Below, in pieces: positions 55,630-64,000 of a stretch of DNA of 64,000 bases. The translations under genes were made by a program, and so were the position numbers. The stretch comes from Monoplex corrugatus (lineage: Eukaryota > Mollusca > Gastropoda > Littorinimorpha > Ranellidae): positions 28,351,004-28,415,003 of the forward strand of contig CM060308.1 of NCBI GenBank assembly GCA_030674185.1, given 5' to 3'. The stretch's first letter is position 1; each line of letters starts with the position of its first letter. The notes below the pieces were generated by a model, which saw only the letters and a list, made by a program, of their open reading frames with translations, was not told the origin of the DNA and did no database searches.

Positions 55630-58600
55630 TGTCTAGTAGTAGGCGTCTGTCAGTCGGCGTCGGCTGTGGATAATGCGCCCTAGTCTCATGTTGAGGCGAG
55701 TTGAGGCCTCTGGAGCAGTGTCAGCTGTAGCTGGTAAGGCTGATGCGTGAAAGGCAGTCGCTGCAACACTGGATGCCCATATAGATGCTGACCATGGGAT
55801 TGTCTTCATGGGAGCTTGCTTTCCACCTGGCTCTCTTTCCTCAGCTGAGGTCTGGATCTTCTTTTCCCCCAACCTGAGTTGTTTCAGGAGCACACTGTGC
55901 CATCTGTTGTGCTCGGCTGCTGTGTTTTCCCAGCTCACTGTGTTGATGTCCAGAGCTTTCATATCGTGCTTGCAGACGTCTTTGTATCGTAGCTGGGGGC
56001 GGCCAACAGATCTCTTGCCAGAGACTAGTTTACCGTGGACAATATCCTTTGGGATACTTCATCATTTATCTGTGGCTCAGTTGTCTGAGCAGTGTGTGCA
56101 TGGTGGAGAGACCAACACATGCTGGGACCTGGGCATTTGGATTTTTATGCCGAGGACTTGGCGAAGGCAGCGCAAGTGAAAGTTGTTCAGTTTTTGCTCT
56201 TGTTTGGCATATGTTGTCCATGTTTCACTGCCATACAGTAGAGTGCTGATGATGCAGGCATTGTACACTGCCATCTCGTTCAGAGTGTTGTCAGGTCCTC
56301 CCAGACATGAGCAGTAAGTCTGCCTAAGTTTGCTGCAGCCATGCCAGTGCATTTGTTCATCTCGGCATCGAGGGATAGATTGTTGCTGATGATGGACCTG
56401 GGGTATGTGAACTGGTGGACAACATCAAGTTCATAGTTGTCAGTGGTGGTGACAGGTAGAGTGTCCACATCTTGGATCAGAACATTCGTCTTTTTCAGGC
56501 TGATGGTTAGACCAAAGTCTTTGCAGGCTTGGGAAAATCTGTCTGTGAGGCACTGGAATTGTTGTTCAATGTGTGAGGTAATAGCAGCATCATCAACAGA
56601 GAACAGGTCTCTGATAATGACCTTGCGCACCTTTATCTTTGTTTTCAGTCTTGCGAAGTTAAAGAATTGCCCATCAGATCTGGCATACAGGTACACTCCT
56701 TCCATTGCAGTCCCAAAATTATGTTTCAGGAGCATGGAGAAGAAGATGTCAAACATAATGGGAGCAAGGACACAGCCTTGCTTGATGTCGCTTTTGATGT
56801 CAAAGGGTTCAGACATACTGCCCTCTTATTGGATGGTTGCCTTCGTATCATCGTGGAATGATCTGATCAGACTATGCAGCTTTGGGGTAACATCCTATTT
56901 TTAGGAGAATGTTGAACTGTCCATCCCTGCTGACCAGGTCAAAGGTGTTGATGAGGTCAGTGAGGGGATGTAGAGGGGCTTTTGCTGTTTTCTGCATATT
57001 TCTAGTTGTTGATGAAGGGAAAAAATCATATCCATTGTAGAGCGTTCTGATTGGAAGCCGCGCTGCAATTCAGGGAAGATACACTCAGGCAGCTTTTGGA
57101 AACGCGCCAACACAGCTTGGACGTATGGTTGCCTTGGATGTTCAGTAGGGAAAGGCACCTATAGTTGTTGCAGTCGCTTTTGTCTCTCTTGTTCTTTAAA
57201 AAGTGACGATCTTGGCATTTCTCATGTCTTGTGGTACTGCTCCTTCTCTCCAACTCTGACAGAGGACATCATATAGGGGCTGCAGGAGGGTGTTCTTGCA
57301 GTGCTTGATGAGGTCTTGGGGATGCCATCATACCACGTGCTTTTCCACTGGCCAAGCTGCTAATTGCCTGCGGAATTCTTCTAGTGTTAGTTTAGCATCA
57401 AGCTCCTTCATGATGGGCAGAGGTTTGATGACATGGAGGACTGAGGTGGCAGCTAAGTTCTCGCTGGAGTATAGATCTCTGAGTAGCGTTCCACCCATCT
57501 CTCCGTCTGCTTGCCTTTGTTGGTGATCACCTCCCCAGTGATGGATCTGAGGGGGGCTGTTCTGCTCTGATGCCCTCGTACATACCTCATATGTTGCCTG
57601 TAGTTGCTGCAGTCTGGATGTCATCTGAGCTGTTGCCAGTATTGGTTCGTACATCTTCTTGCTGTCTGCTCCACCTTGCTCATGGCAGCTCTGAGTGCTT
57701 GCAGGGATTTCTCTTTTGGTGGGTGCTTGTATTCAAGTCAGCATGCTTTGCTTCAGTGATAGGGGTCATCTCACTGAACTTGGCTTCAAACCAGTCATTG
57801 TTTCTTGGAGGACTTCCTTCCAAAGATAGCTAGGACTGTTTTCTGAATGGTCTCTCGCAGATGGTCCCATTTTCAGAGCATAATTGTGCGATTGGTCTGT
57901 GGATAGAGCATCTCTGAGAGACTTGGCAAATTCTTCAAATTTCTCTGGGTACTTTATCTTGGAGCTGTCAGTGCGAGGCGTCCCCTATTGTTTGGTGTGG
58001 TGGAGCTTTGTAGGTTGTAGCCTGATCTTGCAACACACTAGTGAGTGGTCTGTGTCACAGTCTGAACCATGGTATGTGTGGGTGAGAAGAACGAACTTCA
58101 GGCATGTGTCTGACAATGACCATATCAAGTTGGTGCCATTGTTTCGATCAAGGATGTCTCCCTGATACTTTGTGTTGAGGCTTCATCTGGAAGTTAGAGT
58201 TGGTCATGCAGAGGCCAAGATAGGAACAAAGCTTAGGAGGCGCTGCCCATTTTAATTTATTTTGCCAACTCTGAAACATCCAAGGCAGGAAGGCCAAGAA
58301 TCGTGATTGGCACCCATTCTGATGTTGGAAGTTGCTAAGGAGGACAAGTTGTTCTTTGCTAGGGATATTCTTGATTCCTGAGGTTAGCATAGAACTCATC
58401 CTTTGCCTCTGGTGTAGATGTTGGATAAGAGCATAGGTGCTAATAAGAGTGACTGGGCCGTCAGACATATGGAAAATCAGCAGGCGTTCAGATCCCTTGT
58501 CACCTCGGTCAGCCATTTTCAGTGGGGAGTTCGTGACTGCAAATCCAACACACTGTTCTGTGTGCTCCTCAGCACTCTTTCCTTGCCAGAAGAAGGTGTA

Positions 58601-59040
58601 GTCTTTCTATTTGAGCATGCCTGAGTCTGCTAGGTGTGTTTTTTGCAAAGTGGCTATATCTGCCTGTAGTCTCAGGAGCTCATTGTTGATGACTGCTGTC
58701 TTTCTTGCATCGTTGATGTCTTGGAGGTTCTCTGATAGCCCTGTTGTCATTGTAAGGACGTTCCAGCATGCCAGTTTGAGAGCTAGCCTCTTTTGTTTTA
58801 TGTTCGGTTTTCTTTCTTTTTGCCTGGTGCAGGTCCTGCAGTCTGTTTGTCGACGTTTTCCTAATCTCCAAGCACCCTGTTGAGGGGACCAAAGGAAAAG
58901 TGGAAGCCAGAACAGTTTGGCACCAACAGTGTTGCAGCAGTTGCTGGAACATTGCTGAAACCAACAGCAGACTCCAGCTCTGGATTTTTCCTCAGGGTTT
59001 ACTTGGGAAGCCTTTCCTGTGACCATATGTATCACAAGGC
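55630..59040 (-). pseudogene. LINE family A, nearly full-length but decayed
   Basis: The minus strand carries, in order, an AP-endonuclease start (KLACWNVLTMTTGLSENLQD and LQADIATLQKTHLADSG near 58800-58610) and endonuclease/linker pieces (58520-57330). RT fingers follow (RGFQSERSTMDMIFSLHQQL, 57060-57000). The palm region then has DIKQGCVLAPIMFDIFFSML and a degenerate LFSVDDAAITSH (56800-56580). Next come LLYGSETWTTYAKQEQKLNN (56235-56180) and a C-terminal tail near 55960-55640 ending in two TAC steps. Many stops and shifts; 3.4 kb, inserted antisense in MEMO1 intron 3. Confidence 0.88.
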
Positions 59041-59812
59041 AGCAGAGGTTTGAGGTCAGAGTTTCCTTCTCCTAGATGAGCTGCCATCCAGGGCTGTAAG
59101 CCCCATCTACCCAATGCAGCAGGTTGTACTGGATTACATTTTACCAGTAGCAGGGAAATGCCTCACATGACAACAAGGAAGAGCAATTAGTAAATACCAT
59201 TCAAAGATCATGTTGACTAGACAAGCTAGTGGTTTCAGGGTCTGGAAGCATGAATGTTTGTGTATAGTTGTGTGTATGTGAGCTTCGATACATGAAGTTT
59301 TGGGGTGTGCGGGTATGTGTGCATATGTTTTTAAGTAGGATATTTGGGTGTTTTCTTATGTAAATCACTGTGGTGCATGTGTGTGCATAATTTGTGTTGT
59401 AATTCATGATTGAGGTTGATAAGTTTGCAAAAAAAAAAAAAAAAAAAATCTGCCTTACACTTTCTGATATTGTAGAACTTTATCTGAATGTTGCTTACGG
59501 TTACCATTGTGTGCATGCGTGCGTGTCAGTGTATGTGTGTCTGTGTGTGTGCGCATACTTGCCAGCTTTGAGTGTAATTATTGTGATGCCTGTCGATTTG
59601 TCACCATTTACTATGCCATTTACATAATATTGAAGAAATTTATCGTAATCTGTTGTGTATCTTTGTTGTATTTCCAGATTTGGGCTGAGCTGAAATTTTT
59701 AGAAAAAAGGGGGAAAAAGCTCAAAAAAGCCTCTGTTTTCTCAATTTTACTTTTTTTGGAAGGCATGTGTTGACAGATAGTATACAGATGTTGTGGTATT
59801 GGTCTGCTGCAG
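59041..59812 (+). other. MEMO1 intron 3, right end
   Basis: Includes an A run at 59430-59448 and a GT-rich patch near 59512-59550. No gene. Confidence 0.6.
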
Positions 59813-59925
59813 CAAAAGGGTGTTCATTCTGGGGCCTTCTCATCATGTGCGTATGTCTGGTTGTGCATTGTCCGGCACAGAAACGTATCAGACACCACTC
59901 TATGATCTCATGATCGATAAAGAAA
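59813..59925 (+). CDS. MEMO1: MEMO1 exon 4
   Basis: After GTCTGCTGCAG, completing Val69. It encodes [20 protein letters not shown] and [17 protein letters not shown] (to residue 106, leaving in phase 1 at GTAAGT). GPSHHV is a family hallmark; its first histidine (residue 79) corresponds to human His81, a second metal ligand. A GT repeat begins about 28 bp after the donor. Confidence 0.95.
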
Positions 59926-59952
59926 GTAAGTACCTTTTTAAAGAATGTGTGT

Positions 59953-59958
59953 CTCTCT

Positions 59959-60009
<51 letters not shown>
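59953..60009. repeat. (CT)n(GT)n microsatellite after MEMO1 exon 4
   Basis: Short CT run, then about 24 GT units, starting 28 bp from the 5' splice site. Confidence 0.92.
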
Positions 60010-60012
<3 letters not shown>

Positions 60013-61428
60013 ACAATAATAATATATCAGGTTGTCACGTTGTGATCGCTAATTATGTCTTATTGTATCTTTTTGTTTTTAGTGCTTGCAGGACACTCCT
60101 GATTAGGCTCTGATGCTTGTTTCAGGCTTTTCAAAACAAAACAAAACAAAAATTTCGTCTCACTCATGTAGACTGCTCAAATGATATTGTACAGGATGTG
60201 TTATCTGCTGCCTCATCAGCATTGTGGTGAGCAAGAGGGGAATGTCATGACATGTACCCATGACTGGACTGGATATTTAGACCAGTGGTTTTAGAAACTG
60301 GTGGTACTTAAAAATACTACCATTTCAAGTTTAGCTGGATGAAGATGGAAATCCAGATGCATACTGCAGAGAGTGTAGATGGACTTGTTTAGGTTTTCAA
60401 ACTGCTGAAGCGACCCTCTTCTGTGCCTGCTTACCACCCAAAGGGTCTCGGTGAACAGTGACAGGAGTACTTTTTCACTGAAATCAGGAAATTTGTAGCC
60501 CCCAAAAAAGAAAGACCTGGTCTGTCCTTGGCCTCTTTGTCTCTGTCGCAGTTTGTCAGAGAAAGTCAGACTGTCTGAATCTCTACCTCCTTCATCCAGT
60601 TTTTCAGAACCCTTTACTGGTGCGGTTGCATTTTTTATCAGAGAAAGTCGGACTGTCTGAATCTCTACCTCCTTCATCCAGTTTTTCAGAACCCTTTACT
60701 GGTGCGGTTGCATTTTTTGTCAGAAAAAGTCGAACTGTCTGAATCTCTACCTCCTTCAGTTTTTCAGAACCTTTTACTGGCGAGGTAGCTTTGCTTCTTC
60801 CAGTACTCCAGGCATACCAAAGAAAAAGAAAAGAGGGTTTGGGGCAAAAAGAACAGTGATGAAGACTAACTGAATAAGAGGTGAATATGTTGATTGAACA
60901 AAATCTGTTGACTGACCACTAGTTGTTTGTGGCACTGTACTTTCTTTAAATTAAAAAATGGGAGTGGAAAACTTAATTCTGTTTTCTGAAATACTTGTGA
61001 AATTAATGGAAATTAAATCACAGCATTTGTATCATTAGTATAGATTGTTTGACAATTAACATTTTATGGTCTGCTTGTAGTTTATTAGTTCTGATTGGTC
61101 AGTTTTGTGCAACTTTAACATCCATGAGCAAGATTTTGAGATGATGTATAATTTAAAACAGCAATTATTTGGTCAAGCCCAGTAAGTTATTCAGATTTTG
61201 TAAATCATGCTTGACATTATTGTATGAATCATTTACTGGGGAAAACTCTCACTGAAAACTTACAGGTATTTGAATATGACTTGACTTTAAACTCAATTTC
61301 CTGCAGAGCAGGTCATTGATTCCCTGCAACTCAAGTGCTCATACCTCAGAAACTAAAAGATGATTGAAATATGGATCAGTGGGACAGTGTTGTAGAGGGG
61401 GTGGGGTGCGGGGTGGGGGTGGGGGGAG

Positions 61429-61435
<7 letters not shown>
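60010..61435 (+). other. MEMO1 intron 4, with 82-bp triplicated unit
   Basis: CAGAGAAAGTC(A/G)GACTGTCTG recurs at 60557, 60639 and 60721 (last copy CAGAAAAAGTC), an 82-bp tandem repeat running to about 60795. No gene. The remainder is AT-rich. Confidence 0.7.

Positions 61436-61497
<62 letters not shown>
61436..61497. repeat. (GA)n microsatellite
   Basis: About 30 GA units following a G-rich run at 61395-61430. Confidence 0.93.
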
Positions 61498-61500
<3 letters not shown>

Positions 61501-61944
61501 AATGAATAATGGAGCAGTGGGACAGCTTTAAAGAAAAAGAGAGAGAGGCATGGTCATCTGACAGTTTCTTGACAATAGCCTGTTACAGCTCTTATGCCAA
61601 AGGGCACAACCCATTGTATTACAGCAGTGTATCAGGGATAGAAATTTCAGCTTTTTGGAACTAAGTAAACATGTACAATGCAGTCCATCTTAATCTGTGC
61701 ACATTTTTGATACACAAGTTCCATTCATGTGAAAAATACTCTAAAGATAAAGGTTACGAATCTTAAAGAGTAGCACAGTAAATTGACCACCCACCAATCA
61801 TTTTACACAACATTATGATGAAATTATACTTCTCTCTTTGTCTTAGAGTTGAGAATGATAGAGCACTGGCAAGAAGTATGCATTATAATTAAAAAAAAAA
61901 TCTGCATGTGTATTGATCAGTAATATTGCACACATAAAGTTATG

Positions 61945-61945
61945 T

Positions 61946-62029
<84 letters not shown>

Positions 62030-62131
62030 TGTGTGTGTGCGCATACATTTGTGTGTGTGTGTGTGTGTGTGGTGCGTGCGTGCGTGCGTGCGTGCGTGTC
62101 TGTGTGTGTGTGTGTGTGTGTGCATGTGTGT
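61945..62131. repeat. (GT)n microsatellite abutting the MEMO1 exon 5 acceptor
   Basis: About 187 bp of GT with GC-rich interruptions, ending about 10 bp before the acceptor TATTTGCAG. The usual pyrimidine tract is replaced by GT repeats. Confidence 0.93.
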
Positions 62132-62141
62132 GTATTTGCAG

Positions 62142-62253
62142 TTAATGAAAAACTCTATGCAACTGGTGCGTTTGATACGATGTGTATTGGCACTGATGAG
62201 GGAGAACACAGTATTGAAATGCACTTGCCTTACATCGCCAAAGTCATGGAAAG
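62142..62253 (+). CDS. MEMO1: MEMO1 exon 5 (last exon in the window)
   Basis: After TATTTGCAG, completing Ile107. It encodes [20 protein letters not shown] and [16 protein letters not shown], leaving in phase 2 at [18 protein letters not shown] is the strongly conserved family block around the metal site. The remaining half of the protein (including SSDFCHWG in the human protein) is not found before 64000, so the gene is cut by the window edge. Confidence 0.95.
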
Positions 62254-62286
62254 GTAATGTAGAGAGAGCTGTGACTGTGAGGCTCA

Positions 62287-62480
62287 TTAACCCTTTGACT
62301 TCTGCAACTATCCGCCAGTTGCAAAATCCTATCCCTTTGACTCCCTCAACCTATCCACCAGCTTCCTGCAGGAAGCTGGTGGATAGGGTGAGGGAGTCAC
62401 AGGGTCAAGTTTTTGCTTTTGCTAGCATGGTTGTCAATGCACGATGCTGGTGGACAGGATGTGGCGGTCAAAGGGTTAAA
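62287..62480 (-). repeat. TTAA-bounded palindromic repeat, full-length, reverse orientation
   Basis: 194 bp from TTAACCCTTTGACTTCTGCA to TGGCGGTCAAAGGGTTAA, the same length and orientation as the copy at 39750. The centre is a perfect palindrome with the arms CCACCAGCTTCCTGCAGG / AAGCTGGTGG. The unique insert GCTAGCATGGTTGTCAATGC is in the right arm. It lies 33 bp downstream of MEMO1 exon 5. Confidence 0.88.
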
Positions 62481-62789
62481 AAGGGAGACTTGTTGACATT
62501 GACCCAGAGAATGTGTGTGTCTGTGTGTATGTCTAAAAGAAGTGTCAGCAAAGATTTGTTGAATATTTATGGATGGAACTTTTCTTGTTGTTCAATTTCT
62601 TTTTTGAAGGTTTGGTGATTTGCTATATTAATCCCTTGAGTTGTGCCCTGGAAGGGCCCTGGAACAACCTTTAATGATTCTATGATGAATGTGAAAAAGA
62701 ATGCTGTGAGAGAAAGATTAATTATAGATAATTATGAAGAAACAGAGATGTATATTCAGATTAGGAAGTGTAGACAAATGTATATATCT

Positions 62790-62880
62790 CCAGTCTGTCT
62801 GTCTGTTCATCTGTCTGTCTGTTCATCTGTCTGTCTGTTTCTCTTTCTGTTCATCTGTTTCTCTCTCTGTCTGTCTGTCT

Positions 62881-62979
<99 letters not shown>

Positions 62980-63083
62980 GCACACACACTCTCTCACACA
63001 CACACAGACATGCACGTACACATATGCATGTGCGCGCATGCGCGCGCGCACACGCGCACGCGCACGCACACGCACACGCACAC

Positions 63084-63116
<33 letters not shown>

Positions 63117-63125
63117 CACACACAT
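62790..63125. repeat. (CTGT)n then (CA)n compound microsatellite
   Basis: CTGTCTGT/TCATCTGTCTGT steps (62790-62882), then a long CA run (62882-62976) and CA/CG mixed DNA to 63125. All frames across it are repeat artefacts. Confidence 0.95.
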
Positions 63126-64000
63126 ATCACACATTCTCCCTCCCCCCTTTTTTTTGTTTTTTTTAGTTTTTTTGGTTTATACTCTAACCTGGGACACTTG
63201 GTTTTCATTCATTTCTTTATAGATTGCAAGTGAAAAGAGTTAAACAGATTTTGTTGTTGTTGTAACAGTAAAATAATGTTTTTCCATGAATTATATGATG
63301 CCAGTGGTGTTTCCTTCAAACAGTCTGCCTTTGTTGTGATCTCTGTCTCAACTATTTTGTTCCCAGTCTGTGATACGTAGTAGCAATGCCGTGCGAACCG
63401 AAACGCGACGTCAAATTTGTGGTACCAAAAACTGGGGAAAACCGGGGCTGGCCGCAAGACTGGGGGGGGTCTTCAGTTCAATCAAGTATTACTGCCTCTT
63501 TAATCGGTGTTTCATTCTTATTTTTTGTCTTATGTGAATAAGAAATGAATAAAGATTTGAATGATTGCCTTTTTATATACTTAGAGCGAAAATGGAATTA
63601 GTTATTTGATGAGAAAGTCGAAAATCCGCGTTTCGGGCGCAATCGCGGCGACGGTATGCGTTTAGAATCGAAGTTTGTTCAGGATGCTTCACTATTTCGG
63701 TCGGTACGGCTATATTTGTGAACCAATCACATTGTAATTTTGCAGCCAATGAGAATTAATGTAACAGAATGATATATCCCGACGACAGCTATGTGTGCCA
63801 GTTTCGAACAGAGATCGACGCTTCCAAAGTTTTGCTTTTTTTCATCGGAAAAGTTTGCAGGCAAGTCGCCATTTTTGGAACTTGTCGTCGGCGGGATTCG
63901 ATTTTACATGTTTTTTCTATATATTAGTGTAATATGAAATCAATTTGATGTAAAATATGGCCGTACGCCAACTTTTTACATGAGGATCTGTACCAGATCA
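63126..64000. other. Window end: MEMO1 intron 5 with CpG-rich block
   Basis: No MEMO1 exon found. From about 63380 to 63900 CG dinucleotides are frequent (TCGGGCGCAATCGCGGCGAC near 63635). A 51-codon frame begins at 63386 with MPCEPKRDVKFVVPKTGENR. The block resembles a promoter or transposon end more than ordinary intron, but no boundaries could be set. Confidence 0.4.

Noticed and set aside
62257..64000. A sixth MEMO1 exon
   Set aside because: No frame downstream resembles the next family block, and no acceptor with the required phase leads into such a sequence.

Overview
The window is nuclear DNA of an animal. Genes are sparse, split by long introns with GT/AG junctions, and embedded in about 64 kb of CA/GT, GA and TA microsatellites, minisatellites, tRNA-headed SINEs, decayed non-LTR retrotransposons and DNA transposons. 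The two recognisable proteins are clearly metazoan. The repeat style (dense (GT)n/(CA)n tracts and tRNA-headed SINEs) suggests a marine gastropod mollusc, but that placement is an inference and no species is claimed.

Two conserved genes lie on the + strand. NAA30, the catalytic subunit of the NatC N-terminal acetyltransferase, is complete in four coding exons (17327-17866, 21617-21740, 23204-23259, 28370-28507). All splice phases agree and the product is 285 aa. MEMO1 begins at 47365 and runs off the right edge. Five coding exons (47365-47416, 54229-54313, 55312-55380, 59813-59925, 62142-62253) give the first 143 residues, about half of the family length. Two small gene candidates are proposed only from splice logic: a two-exon, 72-aa minus-strand gene inside a DNA transposon in NAA30 intron 3, and a two-exon, 73-aa plus-strand candidate in MEMO1 intron 1.

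Layout. 0-17 kb: intergenic, with a dimer of a TTAA-bounded palindromic repeat, a hAT-type MITE, a piggyBac-like remnant, SINEs, LINE fragments and a 1.2-kb minisatellite. 17-29 kb: NAA30, whose introns hold a higher-order minisatellite, palindromic repeats and a 3.27-kb terminal-inverted-repeat element. 29-47 kb: intergenic, with an apparently intact mariner (360-aa DD34D transposase), LINE and SINE copies and a 163-bp tandem repeat. 47-64 kb: MEMO1, with a nearly full-length but decayed LINE in intron 3 and (GT)n tracts next to exons 3, 4 and 5.

The most notable signals are: (1) a dispersed family of TTAA-bounded, nested palindromes (six loci); (2) a 3271-bp element with 16-bp inverted ends and a 7-bp target duplication, carrying a small spliced gene; (3) strong excess of the 8-mer TAGGCCTA (12 exact copies); (4) an intact mariner; (5) GT-repeat tracts close to the splice sites of three successive MEMO1 exons. 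NAA30 and MEMO1 have no known pathway link; they are simply neighbours.
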